A stretch of 64,000 nucleotides of DNA from SIG78 sp036677805 (GCA_036677805.1 JAVBVS010000019.1:97041-161040); one strand, 5' to 3'. Counted from the stretch's first letter, positions 8,671-17,510 are shown. Notes: generated from the letters alone by a model not told the origin. Numbers and translations are program-made.

Positions 8671-9993
8671 TTACGCATGGCAACCGCCGTCGGCGTCGGC
8701 TTCCGGCAAATAGGCGCCGATTTGCCGCAATCGCGCCTGAAGCTGCGGTACCGCGATGGCGCGCGCGCTGCCATCGTGTTCCGCCGCCAGCGCCGCCGCG
8801 AGGCCGGCCGCCTGGCCGGTGATATAGCAGCAGGGCATTACCCGGATGCTTGACTGCGCATAACGGTCGGTGCTGATGCAGCGGCCCGCCGCCAGCAGAT
8901 TGTCGACGCCTCCCACTGTGAGCGTCCGGTAGGGAATGCCATAGCTTTCGCCGGGCGCGTAGCGCAGCGACTGGCGTTCGCGCCGGAATTCCTCCAATGC
9001 CGCCCGGGTCGCGGCAGGCGGATGAATGTCGACCGTATAGTTGAAACAACCGATTTCGTCGGCGAAATGACGTCGCGCCCGATAATCGTCGAGATTCAAA
9101 ACATAGTCTCCGACCGTTCGCCGCGAAGCGCGCACTCCCGGCAGCGCGGCGGTGAAACTCAATTCCACGTCGGCGAACCCCGGTACATAATCACGATAGA
9201 AACGCTCGAATTCGACCATCTGGCGGCGGCCCTCGATCAGATTTGCGGTCAGCGATTGCGCATCCAGCGGGTTGTAGCCGAAAAAATGACCCATATTGCC
9301 GCCGCCGAGCGTGCGCCCGGTCGGCGTGATGCCGGTGTGATGCCAGTCGGTCTGGCGGAAGACGCCCGCGCGGTCGGCCGCGGCCAGTTGTTCCAGTCGA
9401 TTGCCCGGCCGCGCTTCGTAAGCATCCCAGTCGATATGGCTCCAGCCCGAACAAAGCGTTCCCGGCATGAAATGGCCGTCGCCGTCGCCGGTTACGGTTG
9501 CGCCGCCGGCCATTGCCGCCAGTGCCGCATCGCCGGTGGCGTCGATGAAAACACCGGCTTCAATCGCGCAAAGTCCGCCTCTGGTGCAAAAAATCGCCGC
9601 CGTAATCCGAAGGCCTTGCCGCCGCACGCCGATCAGCATCGTCAGCAGTTGCATTTTCACTCCGGCTGCTGCGAGCAATTCGTCGTAAATGCGCTTGAGC
9701 CGTTCGGCATTGATACAGTCGGGGTTGCCATGGATCACGCCTTCGGCGGCGTGGCGGTCGCGGATTTCCCGACCAATGCCGTCGGCGTAAAAGTGTTCCC
9801 GGTCGCCGAAATTCATGAACAGCGGCACCCCACCCATGGTTCCCAGTCCGCCGAAGGCGCTTTCCGCCTCGAAAAGGCGGACGTCCGCGCCGGTCCGCGC
9901 CGCCGCGATCGCGGCGGCGCAACCGGCGGGGCCGCCGCCGATGATGGCGACATCGCAGCGGGAAACATTCGAAATATCGCATTCAAAGCGCAT
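8671..9993 (-). CDS. FAD-dependent oxidoreductase (FAD_oxidored family)
   Basis: 440 residues from the ATG at 9993, which is preceded by AAGAGGAAAATC; an ATG eight codons upstream has no such site. Residues about 14-45 form the FAD-binding Rossmann motif (CDVAIIGGGPAGCAAAIAAA with an acidic residue ending strand 2 in RLFEAES). FGGLGTMGGVPLFMNF follows, and a C-terminal GGVDNLLAAGRCISTD closes the FAD site. This family occurs widely in polysaccharide-degrading loci of Planctomycetes, Verrucomicrobia and Lentisphaerae, and its substrates are mostly undefined. It is the second gene of the LacI operon and probably oxidises a sugar or a sugar-derived alcohol in the cytoplasm. The substrate is inference. 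Confidence 0.85.
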   Translation of the reverse strand: MRFECDISNVSRCDVAIIGGGPAGCAAAIAAARTGADVRLFEAESAFGGLGTMGGVPLFMNFGDREHFYADGIGREIRDRHAAEGVIHGNPDCINAERLKRIYDELLAAAGVKMQLLTMLIGVRRQGLRITAAIFCTRGGLCAIEAGVFIDATGDAALAAMAGGATVTGDGDGHFMPGTLCSGWSHIDWDAYEARPGNRLEQLAAADRAGVFRQTDWHHTGITPTGRTLGGGNMGHFFGYNPLDAQSLTANLIEGRRQMVEFERFYRDYVPGFADVELSFTAALPGVRASRRTVGDYVLNLDDYRARRHFADEIGCFNYTVDIHPPAATRAALEEFRRERQSLRYAPGESYGIPYRTLTVGGVDNLLAAGRCISTDRYAQSSIRVMPCCYITGQAAGLAAALAAEHDGSARAIAVPQLQARLRQIGAYLPEADADGGCHA

Positions 9994-10018
9994 GATTTTC
10001 CTCTTGGCGGATTGCAAT

Positions 10019-11056
10019 TTACGCGCTGGCGCGGATCACCAGCTGAGGTTTGAGGCGTTTCAGATCGACGGGCAGATCGGCTTTGACCATGGCGTTGAGC
10101 AAAAGCGCCATGCTGATTTCACCCAAAGCCTGAAACGGCTGCCGGAGCGTGGTCAGCGCCGGATAGATCAGATTGCTGACAATCAGATCGTCGAAGCCGA
10201 TGATCCGCAGGCTGTCGCCGATGCGGTCGAGCAAATTTTCCCGCGCCAGCGCATCGTAAAGGGAGATCGCCTCATAGTCGGTCGGCATGAAAATTCCCGT
10301 CGGGACACGGCTGCGTGCCAATGCCACAATTTCGCGGAGAAAATCGGCATCCGCAATCCGGTAATCATCCTGACGATGGATGATCGAGACTTCTGCGGTG
10401 ATGCCGCTCAGGGCCAGCTGGTCGACAAACCCGCGCAGCCGTTCCTGCAGCTGCCAGCTGGTCTGCGGATCGGTCCGCGTGGAGAGAAAGCGTTGGCACC
10501 CGGTTTTCTGCAGACGGCGCGCGGCTTCGCGGCCGCCGAAATAATTGTCGATGCAGACCGTCTGGACTCCGGGCAGCTTCAGTCCGGCGCAGTTCAGCAG
10601 TACAATCTGGCAACCCTGGCTGCTGAGTTGGGTCAGCAGCTCCGGCAGGTTGCTGTTGAGGTAATTGGGCAGATAGGTGATGATGCCGGCGCTCTGGATG
10701 CGGTGGCTGTACCGGATGAATTCGAGATAATCCTCATCGTTGTTGCCGAAATAGGCATTGTAGGCGAAGCCATGGTGATTGGCGATATCGGCGAGGCCGG
10801 TCATCAGCTGCCCGACCATTTCGCCGTAGGCCCGGGGCAGAAAGAGCCCGATCGACGCATTGCTGCCCCGGGCCAGCAGGCTGGCCGCCTGATTGGGCTG
10901 ATAGCCGAGCTCGCGGCAGGCCGCTTCGATTACGATGCGGGTTTTCTCCGCCACCTTCTGATCGGGACGCGGGTTCATGGCCCGCGAAACGACCGAAAGC
11001 GAGAACCCGGTTTTTTGCGCAATGTCCTTGAGCGTTACCATATTGACCGTCTTCAT
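10019..11056 (-). CDS. LacI-family transcriptional regulator
   Basis: 345 residues from ATG 11056; ATG 11041 is an alternative five codons later. The N-terminal helix-turn-helix and hinge are clear (VTLKDIAQKTGFSLSVVSRA, then NPRPDQKVAEKTR). A periplasmic-binding-protein-like sugar-sensing domain follows, with ASIGLFLPRAYGEMV, ITYLPNY, TGIFMPTDYEAI and IIGFDDL. It starts the minus-strand operon leading to the oxidoreductase, pseudopilin and secreted proteins. Two TTGTGA/TCACAA palindromes lie between its start and a perfect-consensus promoter, so autorepression relieved by a sugar ligand is likely. The ligand is unknown. Confidence 0.93.
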   Translation of the reverse strand: MKTVNMVTLKDIAQKTGFSLSVVSRAMNPRPDQKVAEKTRIVIEAACRELGYQPNQAASLLARGSNASIGLFLPRAYGEMVGQLMTGLADIANHHGFAYNAYFGNNDEDYLEFIRYSHRIQSAGIITYLPNYLNSNLPELLTQLSSQGCQIVLLNCAGLKLPGVQTVCIDNYFGGREAARRLQKTGCQRFLSTRTDPQTSWQLQERLRGFVDQLALSGITAEVSIIHRQDDYRIADADFLREIVALARSRVPTGIFMPTDYEAISLYDALARENLLDRIGDSLRIIGFDDLIVSNLIYPALTTLRQPFQALGEISMALLLNAMVKADLPVDLKRLKPQLVIRASA

Positions 11057-11064
11057 TCCAATTT

Positions 11065-11080
11065 TCACAATCGCTTGTGA
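11065..11080. promoter_or_regulatory. Predicted LacI-type operator O2
   Basis: TCACAATCGCTTGTGA has perfect 6-base arms (TCACAA/TTGTGA) around a CG-containing centre, typical of LacI-family sites. It lies 8 bases upstream of the regulator's ATG and matches the site at 11104-11119, with centres 39 bp apart. Confidence 0.75.
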
Positions 11081-11103
11081 CGAGACCCTTTTGAAAAAGC
11101 ACA

Positions 11104-11119
11104 CCACAAGCGGTTGTGA
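11104..11119. promoter_or_regulatory. Predicted LacI-type operator O1
   Basis: CCACAAGCGGTTGTGA has the same arms as the site at 11065-11080 with one base changed (CACAA/TTGTG perfect). It lies just downstream of the expected transcription start of the minus-strand promoter at 11133-11161, where a bound repressor would block RNA polymerase. Confidence 0.75.
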
Positions 11120-11132
11120 TGGCTTTGTTAAT

Positions 11133-11161
11133 ATTATACCAAAGAAAAATCGCTTTGTCAA
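11133..11161 (-). promoter_or_regulatory. Perfect-consensus sigma70 promoter of the LacI locus
   Basis: On the minus strand TTGACA (11161-11156), 17 bases, then TATAAT (11138-11133). It should drive the regulator and the downstream oxidoreductase, pseudopilin and secreted-protein genes. Confidence 0.85.
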
Positions 11162-11222
11162 GGGCCGGTCGAAAAATTCACGCGAAAAAAATATCAGGGG
11201 GGATCGTTCACGCCGGAATCAT

Positions 11223-11269
11223 AAAAAAGCGGAGCCGGGCCAAAAGGAGGAGAGGTGGCCCGGCTCCGC
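11223..11269 (-). terminator. Intrinsic terminator of the GntR/SSS locus
   Basis: On the minus strand a 13-bp GC stem (GCGGAGCCGGGCC and its complement) with a 15-base loop is followed by TTTTTT. It starts 9 bases after the symporter stop and separates this operon from the LacI operon. Confidence 0.93.
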
Positions 11270-11277
11270 GGTGCGGA

Positions 11278-13056
11278 TTACTTCAAAACTTCGCCCGGGT
11301 CGAAGAGCGTCAAGCCCTGATATTTCCGGCGGGGCTGGACCGGGCCCCAGATCAGCCAGACCGCGCCCAGCACGACATAGCTGACGATGGAAGGCAGCGC
11401 CACCCACTGGAAACTCAGCGCCCGGCCTTCGCCCGGCGCCAGCAGCCAGTTGCTCATGACCGTCCAGAGCAGGATGCCCAGCATGAAGCCGATTCCGGCC
11501 GCAGCCAATACCAGATCGACCGTATGGCGCCACGACGCCGGGTTGCGGCGGCGGAGCAGATACCAGACGCAAAAAAACAGCGCCAGCGCCAGAGGATACA
11601 GGGTCAGCCGCCAGTCGAGCGCACCGGCCCAGCCGGGATCGCCGCCGGGGGCAAGGTCGCGCATGGCCGCGGTACTGGCAAAAAACCAGCAGATCACGGC
11701 CGTCTTGATGCCCCAGACCAGCCCGGCGGTCACCCAGACCAGTTTGGTGCTGGCCCGCTTGGACAGCACGGCGAAAAGGAACGCCGGGATTACGATGGCG
11801 TCGAACGCATTGAAGATGGTCGATGCTTCGACCACGCTCTGGCGCAGCCAGGAGGCCGACAACGAAACCGTCAGCCCCAGCACCAGCGCGAGAAGACCGA
11901 CCGTCACCGTGGCAATGCGCGAAAGCTTCACCTGCCCGATCTCAGAGAGGGCCGGGTTGAAGTAGCGCAGATGAAACTCCTTGATGTAAATGGTAGCCAG
12001 GCTGTTGAATACCGCGTTCAACGTCGAGATCACCGCCGCCATCATCCCGGCCAGCACCAGGCCCGGGATCGGACTGGGCAACTGGGTGGAGATGAAGTTG
12101 AACAGCGCCGTATCGCCCCCGGCGGGCCGGAATTCAGGATTCTGCGCGAAAAAAGTGAAGACCGACAGTCCGATCAGCCACAGGATCAGGATGGTCGGAA
12201 TGGTCAGCAGGGTATTGACCAGCTGCGTCTTCTGGGCGCGTTCGTAACTGCCGGAGGCGAGCAGCCGCTGCACTGTCATCTGGTCGCTCGCCATCACCGT
12301 CACCGGCGACATGAATTGTCCCAGGAGCAGCAGCCAGAAGGAGAGCCGGACGTAGGGATCGAGCCCGTAGAAGTCGGCTTCGGCGAAACGGTCCAGTCCG
12401 CGGCCGTGGGTGAACGCATAGCTCACCGCGCCGAACATGCCGCCGTCGATTTTGTAAAACAGGAAGCCGAGAATGCAGAACAAGCCGCCCACCAGTACCA
12501 CGAACTGCATCACGTCGGTCCAGACCACCGCTTTCAACCCTCCGGTGGTGGTGAACAGGATCGCCACCACACCGACCAGCGGAATGCTCAGCCATGGCGG
12601 CCAGCCCGCCGCGCCTTCGAACACCTTGCTGGTGGAAAAGAGCACCATGCCGAGGTAGATCAGGCGCAGATAAAGCGTCAATCCCGCGATCAGACTGCGC
12701 ACGCCGGCGTCGTAGCGGTATTCAAGGTATTCGAACGGCGTGAAGCTGCCGAGCTTGAAATAGAATTTCATGAAAATCCGGCAGGTGACCAGGGTAAACA
12801 GCGGCGCGATCAATCCCAACACCCAGAAATTCAGCCCGTTGCTGAAGATTTCACCGGGCACCATGACCAGCGAGAAGGCGCTCAAGGCCGCCATCAGGCA
12901 GGAGATGCCGAGGGCGAACCATGGCATCCGTCCGCCGCCGAGCAGGTAATCGCGGGTGTTTTTCTTGGTGCCGGAACAGACGGTGCCGATCACCGCCAGT
13001 CCGATCAGGTAGGCGGCCATCACCGCATAGTCGGAGAGCTGAAGCGAAATTTGCAT
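11278..13056 (-). CDS. Sodium:solute symporter (SSS family)
   Basis: 592 residues with roughly 13 predicted membrane segments. The family pattern is visible at the N-terminus: an extracytoplasmic N-end, a first helix MAAYLIGLAVIGTVCSG, then KKNTRDYLLGGGRMPWFAL and SCLMAALSAFSLVMVPGE. FTPFEYLEYRYDAGVRSL corresponds to the conserved TPFEYLERRF-type motif. It imports a small solute, probably a sugar or sugar acid, with Na+. It is the last gene of the GntR-controlled locus, after a secreted glycosidase-like gene 25 bases upstream, and a terminator follows. The natural reading is uptake of the product released by the secreted enzyme. The solute is not determinable. Confidence 0.92.
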   Translation of the reverse strand: MQISLQLSDYAVMAAYLIGLAVIGTVCSGTKKNTRDYLLGGGRMPWFALGISCLMAALSAFSLVMVPGEIFSNGLNFWVLGLIAPLFTLVTCRIFMKFYFKLGSFTPFEYLEYRYDAGVRSLIAGLTLYLRLIYLGMVLFSTSKVFEGAAGWPPWLSIPLVGVVAILFTTTGGLKAVVWTDVMQFVVLVGGLFCILGFLFYKIDGGMFGAVSYAFTHGRGLDRFAEADFYGLDPYVRLSFWLLLLGQFMSPVTVMASDQMTVQRLLASGSYERAQKTQLVNTLLTIPTILILWLIGLSVFTFFAQNPEFRPAGGDTALFNFISTQLPSPIPGLVLAGMMAAVISTLNAVFNSLATIYIKEFHLRYFNPALSEIGQVKLSRIATVTVGLLALVLGLTVSLSASWLRQSVVEASTIFNAFDAIVIPAFLFAVLSKRASTKLVWVTAGLVWGIKTAVICWFFASTAAMRDLAPGGDPGWAGALDWRLTLYPLALALFFCVWYLLRRRNPASWRHTVDLVLAAAGIGFMLGILLWTVMSNWLLAPGEGRALSFQWVALPSIVSYVVLGAVWLIWGPVQPRRKYQGLTLFDPGEVLK

Positions 13057-13081
13057 GGCGAAAGGTATTTCCTTGGCATTT

Positions 13082-15283
13082 TCAGAAGGAACTTGCGCGC
13101 AGGACCTGTTTCAAAACAAAGTCGTAGCGCCATTCCCGATTCTTGAGTTTAATGATCAGATAGCCCGGCTTGTCCTTGCCCAGGAACTCATAATGATTGG
13201 CATAACCCATTTCTCCGAGCATCCAGGGCGGTTGCGTCCGGCTGGAAATCAGTTTGCCGTCGATGTACATATCGACCCTTTCCGGTTCGCAGCCGTCGAT
13301 CCAGAAAAGCACCCGGCTGCTGTTGTAGGGCGACGGGAAGGAGACGTAGATGCCGAAGCTGTAATCGTCCTGCAGCGCTTTTTCCCGCGCCACCGCGGCG
13401 GCGACGGCCTGCGAGTTGCCGAGCAGCCGGATGGTGTCGGCATCGACATCGCGCCGGGCGGTCATCGAGCCGACGACATGGGCGTCGGCCTGGTAGAGAT
13501 AGACGCCGTCGGCGCCCTGACGGTACAGTTCAGCGGCCCGGTTGAGCACGTTGCCCGGGAAGGGGCGGCCGCTGCCCAGCGCATCAATGCAGGGGATGGC
13601 CCTGACCCGCGTGCCGCGGGTCATCGCGACATAGGGTGCGGCGTCAAAGAACGGCATGCCGCCGAAGTCGGAGGGCACCAGCACGTCGACCAGGCCCTCC
13701 CTGACCCAGCACCCCGGATCGAATTTGCCGCGGTTCAGCGCCACATCCTTGTTGCCGGGAACCGGGAACCGGACCAGAATCTCAATGCGCCGCTCCGGGG
13801 TGGAAAATTCGTCGGCGAGTTTCCTGAGTTCGCGCAGGAAGGCATTGGCATCCTCCGCCGTTTTCACGCCGTGGGGATAACGGCAGAAGTCGAGCGAGAT
13901 TCGCCGCGCGCCGCGCTCGAGTACGTCGCGGTAGAATTGGAGAAAATAAGCCCGCGCCGCCGGATCGCTGTATTTAAGATAAAAACGGTCGGTAAAACAC
14001 TCGGGGTGCGCCTTGGAGAACTCCGATTCCAGCGGACCGCCGAGGTAGTTGTTGGCCGCGCCGAAGTTGATCGACGCCATGAGGTCGCAGGTCCTGGCCG
14101 CGCGGTCGACCGCGCGCACCGGATCGATCAGCCGGACCATGCGTCCGGTGCCCTGTGAGGTCGGGGCCACATGACTGCCCGGAGCGGCATCGCCCCGGGT
14201 TTCGCCCAGCAGCGGCTCATCGACCGCGGAGGGGTATTGCGGCCGGGCGCCGGCGCGGCCGACCTGGGCGTCGACCCAGTCGAAGCCGGCGGCGCGGAAC
14301 GCGGTCAGAGCGCCGAGGAAATCGCTTTCGCGGCTGACCAGTTCGCGGAACGCCCAGCTGTAGGGTTCGAAATAGCCGATCACAGTTTTATCGTGCGGCA
14401 GCGCGTCGGCCTGAGTCATGACGCGGAACTCGGCTTCGGAAATCGGCACGAGCTTGACATAACCGAGCCGGGCGATCAGCCTGTCGCCGACTTGAACCAG
14501 CGTGCGGTAGGGCTGGCGGATCACCAGATGGGCGCCGTCGAGCCGGGCCGCCTTCCAGCGGTATTCAAATCCGTCGAAGCCCGCGAAACGCTGGGCGAAG
14601 CCGTCGCCGGTGAGTTCGACTTCGATTTCACCGTAGCCGGTCTGCGGCACCGCGAGGTAGATCGCATAATAGCCCTTCAGGCGAGGACGCCAGGCCAAAG
14701 GTTCGATCAGGTCTTCTTTTTCAAAGGCTTCCAGCCCGTCCGCGGTCTGATACCAGCCGGGGTTGTCGCGCTTTTCCGGCGCCACCGCCGGCGGATAAAT
14801 GTCGGGGTTGCCGGCGAAGCGGTCAAGCATCACCACTTTGGAAAAATCGCCCGTGAAGGGAGAGGTTTCCTGCCGCAGAATTTTTTCCGGGGTAGCGGCG
14901 TCGCGCAGCGTAAGCCGGAGTTCGCCGCGGCATTGGCGTCCCATCGGCAGCTGGCGTGCGGTGAGCCAGCCGGCGGTGCGGGTCCTGCCCGCGGCGAGAG
15001 TTTCGACGAAGCCGTCACTCTGTTCCTGCGCGAATTGCCCGGGGTCGCTCTGGGCGAGGATGGTAACTGCGGTTTCGGAGCGCCGGGGGTGGAGCGCCGC
15101 GACTCGCCACGCGTTTTCGCCGTCGAGCTTGAATTCGGCCTTGACCAGAATCCGGTCGGGAAAATCGGCGGGCACCTGATAAGTGACGATGCCGTTGGCG
15201 GACGCCGGGTCGAACACGACATCAAGTGCGGCCAGCGGCAGCCCGGTCACGGCCAGAGCCAGAAGGGGGAGCAGAATTCTCAT
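13082..15283 (-). CDS. Secreted glycosidase-like TIM-barrel protein
   Basis: 733 residues with a signal peptide (MRILLPLLALAVTGLPLAAL). The first ~270 residues are beta-rich. From about 290 there is a barrel-like region: VIGYFEPYSW, GFDWVDAQVG, SINFGAANNY, then RRISLDFCRYPHG, which resembles the strand-4/catalytic-acid region of GH10-like (GHL10/DUF187) proteins. GADGVYLYQADAH follows, and a beta-sandwich tail ends in KPGYLIIKLKNREWRYDF. The Asp in ISLDFCRYP is a plausible active-site residue. It is the only obvious hydrolase in this locus, flanked by pseudopilins and the SSS transporter. The substrate is unknown. Confidence 0.7.
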   Translation of the reverse strand: MRILLPLLALAVTGLPLAALDVVFDPASANGIVTYQVPADFPDRILVKAEFKLDGENAWRVAALHPRRSETAVTILAQSDPGQFAQEQSDGFVETLAAGRTRTAGWLTARQLPMGRQCRGELRLTLRDAATPEKILRQETSPFTGDFSKVVMLDRFAGNPDIYPPAVAPEKRDNPGWYQTADGLEAFEKEDLIEPLAWRPRLKGYYAIYLAVPQTGYGEIEVELTGDGFAQRFAGFDGFEYRWKAARLDGAHLVIRQPYRTLVQVGDRLIARLGYVKLVPISEAEFRVMTQADALPHDKTVIGYFEPYSWAFRELVSRESDFLGALTAFRAAGFDWVDAQVGRAGARPQYPSAVDEPLLGETRGDAAPGSHVAPTSQGTGRMVRLIDPVRAVDRAARTCDLMASINFGAANNYLGGPLESEFSKAHPECFTDRFYLKYSDPAARAYFLQFYRDVLERGARRISLDFCRYPHGVKTAEDANAFLRELRKLADEFSTPERRIEILVRFPVPGNKDVALNRGKFDPGCWVREGLVDVLVPSDFGGMPFFDAAPYVAMTRGTRVRAIPCIDALGSGRPFPGNVLNRAAELYRQGADGVYLYQADAHVVGSMTARRDVDADTIRLLGNSQAVAAAVAREKALQDDYSFGIYVSFPSPYNSSRVLFWIDGCEPERVDMYIDGKLISSRTQPPWMLGEMGYANHYEFLGKDKPGYLIIKLKNREWRYDFVLKQVLRASSF

Positions 15284-15292
15284 GATGGGGCC

Positions 15293-16012
15293 TCAATAAG
15301 GAATGGCGATTTGCTGTAATTGACCGCCGGCGTCGGCATAAGTTGCCTGCGGCGGTTTTTTGGCGGTGCGGCGGCAATCGGCGGCGAGGTGCTGCGCGAA
15401 ACCGCCCGGCATCAGGGACGAGACCGCGCCGGACACGGTGGCGGCGTGGATGCCGTCGTCATGCCGCTGCTGGGCCACCGGGCCGGTGCCGAAGGCGAAA
15501 TGATAGCTGTAGGATTGCTTGCCGTTGGCCGGATCGAGGGAGTCGACCAGGAGCAGAGTCTGCTCCGGGGTGGTTTTGGCGCCGATCCAGACGCGCAGAT
15601 TGCGGTCTTCCGTGGCGCGGTAAAACGGCATCATCGCCGAATTGACCAGTACGCCGTAGGTATACAGCTGGAAGCGGTTGTTTTTGGACGAAACCCCGTC
15701 CGGCGTCCCGGCCGGACAGACCAGCGCGTTGCCGTTGTCGAGGTACTTCAGCTCGGTCATCCAGAAGCCCCAGGTCACATGGCTTTTCTTCTGCCGGTAG
15801 CTTTCCGGATCGTGGCGATAGATCAGGAAATAGCCGTTGTTGTCGGCGGAGTAAGCGGTCATCGCCTGCGCGCTTTGTTTGAGATTGTTGCGGCAATGAT
15901 CGGCGAGCGCCTGCTGCTGTTCGCCGGAAACCAGCGGCAGCGTCACGGTCAGCAGCACCGCCGACATGCCCGCGACGAACAGCAGCTCCGAGAGCGTGAA
16001 ACGGCATTTCAT
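15293..16012 (-). CDS. Degenerate pseudopilin-like protein
   Basis: 239 residues. The N-terminus (MKCR, then FTLSELLFVAGMSAVLLTVT) keeps Phe+1 and Glu+5 but lacks the highly conserved IAIIAILAAMLLPALS helix of its relatives. The rest aligns in layout with the neighbouring pseudopilin: CRNNLKQSAQAMTAYSADNN, WGFWMTELKYLD, ALVCPAGTPD, YTYGVLVNS. The C-terminal H-X9-DG has become H-X9-SG (H, DDGIHAATV, SG). It lies 18 bases after the pseudopilin at 16031-16801, so it looks like a diverged tandem copy. It may be a minor pilin of the same structure or a decaying duplicate. The frame is intact, which favours function. Confidence 0.75.
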   Translation of the reverse strand: MKCRFTLSELLFVAGMSAVLLTVTLPLVSGEQQQALADHCRNNLKQSAQAMTAYSADNNGYFLIYRHDPESYRQKKSHVTWGFWMTELKYLDNGNALVCPAGTPDGVSSKNNRFQLYTYGVLVNSAMMPFYRATEDRNLRVWIGAKTTPEQTLLLVDSLDPANGKQSYSYHFAFGTGPVAQQRHDDGIHAATVSGAVSSLMPGGFAQHLAADCRRTAKKPPQATYADAGGQLQQIAIPY

Positions 16013-16030
16013 TCTGAAAGCCTTTCCGGG

Positions 16031-16801
16031 TTAATTGGCCGGCCAGGCCAGCGTCTGGATGCTCAGATCGTTGTCAAGGTACTGGACATTGGCCAGCGCG
16101 GTCGCTCCGGCAAACATGCTTTTGAGCTTGGCAGCGAACATTTCCGGATTCACGCCTTCGACATGGCCGTCGAAAAACGCGGTGTTGATGGTCTTGCCGT
16201 GCCGGGCGTGGGGCAAATTGGCGGCGGTGCTGGTTGCGGAGTAGCCCCGGAAGTTGGTGGAATAATACTGATAATCGGTCACGCTGACATTTTTCCCCTT
16301 GTAAAGCGAGTCCAGAAGAATTACGCTGTCGGTCGGGTCCGGCAGCTTGGAGCCGTTCAGCAAGCGGTAATCATCTCCGGCGGCGGTCTGAATCCGAATG
16401 TACGCGGCCAGATTGCCGATGCCGGAGGCAGTGCTGGTGCCGGGGGAGCCGTAGGTATACATCTGATTGTTGTTGTTCTTGTCGTCGGCGTCGGGCAGTG
16501 CGGAGGGGCAGACCACCACATCGCTGCGGTCCGCATAGCCGAGCTTCAGCAGCCAGCTGCCCCAGCTGGGATAGGTGCTCACGCCGTAGGTCTGCTTTTC
16601 ATAAATATAAAGCGGAATGAAATCCTCGAAGTCATGGGCGTACATGGTCATGCCGAGGGCGCAACTCTTGAGGTTGCTGGTGCATTTGGCGGCCCGGCCG
16701 CGCTCGCGGGCGGCGCTCAGCGCCGGGAGCAGCATGGCGGCAAGGATCGCGATGATGGCGATAACGACTAGAAGTTCGATGAGCGTAAAGCGATTTTTCA
16801 T
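16031..16801 (-). CDS. H-X9-DG pseudopilin (prepilin-type N-terminal methylation domain)
   Basis: 256 residues from ATG 16801, with AAGGA ten bases upstream; an upstream in-frame ATG at 16855 would add 18 residues before the pilin signal and is less likely. The N-terminus is MKNR then FTLIELLVVIAIIAILAAML, with Glu+5 and Arg at -1. The body contains CTSNLKSCALGMTMYAHDFE and WGSWLLKLGYADRSDVVVC. The C-terminal motif is H-GKTINTAFF-DG (H-X9-DG). It is the second gene of the GntR locus, directly after the regulator and before the degenerate copy and the glycosidase-like gene. Export and membrane anchoring are expected; the role is unknown. Confidence 0.88.
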   Translation of the reverse strand: MKNRFTLIELLVVIAIIAILAAMLLPALSAARERGRAAKCTSNLKSCALGMTMYAHDFEDFIPLYIYEKQTYGVSTYPSWGSWLLKLGYADRSDVVVCPSALPDADDKNNNNQMYTYGSPGTSTASGIGNLAAYIRIQTAAGDDYRLLNGSKLPDPTDSVILLDSLYKGKNVSVTDYQYYSTNFRGYSATSTAANLPHARHGKTINTAFFDGHVEGVNPEMFAAKLKSMFAGATALANVQYLDNDLSIQTLAWPAN

Positions 16802-16859
16802 GGCGGGGGCGTCCTTGGTTGAGAAATGGTTCCTGAAAGAATGATTTTTGATCATGGGG

Positions 16860-17453
16860 TTATTTTTCCTGATTTCGGGCGATGTGTTCCTTCAGCGCGG
16901 CCTGCGCCGTTTTCACATCATGGCTTTTGAAGGCGTCGAACAGGGCGCGATGGGCCGCCTGAGCGCCTTCGGACTTATGATGAATGGTGTTGAATCTCCG
17001 GAACAGCGTTCCGGTCAGGAAGGTGAAAAAATTCAACAACAGATTGTCGTGCGCGGCCGCGATCAGCGCGGTGTGAAATTCCAGGTCGGCCCGGCCGAAT
17101 CCTTCCAGATCATTTTCCGTCAGATGACGTTCGAGATCCTCGAAAATCAGCGTGATGCGCACCATATCCTCGCGGGTGGCCCGGACCACCGCCTGCCGGA
17201 TGGCTTCGCGTTCGATCACATAGCGCAGCGCCAGCACGGTCTGGAGATCGGTATTGTCGTAATCGACGCTGCAATAACCCTTCAGCGGCACCCGGCGGAT
17301 GGACCCTTCGCCCTCCAGCGCCAGCAGCATCTCACGGGTGTTGCCGCGCTTGAGCTGAAAGCGCTCGGCGATCTCCCGCTCGGTCAGGAATACCCCCGGC
17401 GCGGTCGTGCCGGCATAGATGTAATCCCGGATTTTTTCCCGAATGTTTACCAT
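16860..17453 (-). CDS. GntR-family (FadR/FCD subfamily) regulator
   Basis: 197 residues from ATG 17453, with AAGGA seven bases upstream. A winged helix-turn-helix is at the N-terminus (EREIAERFQLKRGNTREMLL, then ALEGEGSIRRVPLKG). An all-helical FCD ligand domain follows (LRYVIEREAIRQAVVRA, DLEFHTALIAAAHDNLL, HRALFDAFKSHD), with metal-ligand-type His in FHTAL and AHRALFDA. It heads the minus-strand operon of pseudopilins, glycosidase-like protein and symporter. A perfect 18-base palindrome between its start and a perfect promoter suggests autorepression. FCD regulators usually sense sugar acids or organic acids. Confidence 0.92.
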   Translation of the reverse strand: MVNIREKIRDYIYAGTTAPGVFLTEREIAERFQLKRGNTREMLLALEGEGSIRRVPLKGYCSVDYDNTDLQTVLALRYVIEREAIRQAVVRATREDMVRITLIFEDLERHLTENDLEGFGRADLEFHTALIAAAHDNLLLNFFTFLTGTLFRRFNTIHHKSEGAQAAHRALFDAFKSHDVKTAQAALKEHIARNQEK

Positions 17454-17483
17454 AAACAATCCTTGGCTTTGTTCGACGTGGTC

Positions 17484-17501
17484 AAACTGGTCGACCAGTT
17501 T
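17484..17501. promoter_or_regulatory. Predicted GntR operator, perfect palindrome
   Basis: AAACTGGTCGACCAGTTT is a perfect 18-base palindrome containing TGGT-N2-ACCA, close to the T-N-G-T-Nx-A-C-N-A pattern of FadR-type GntR proteins. It sits 10 bases downstream of the -10 box of the promoter at 17511-17539, over the start of the transcript. Confidence 0.85.
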
Positions 17502-17510
17502 ATGTTGCTA

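Noticed and set aside
11116..13146. 676-residue open frame on the plus strand, antisense to the SSS symporter
   Set aside because: It has extreme Gln/Arg/His content and no hydrophobic segment; the symporter on the other strand is clear.
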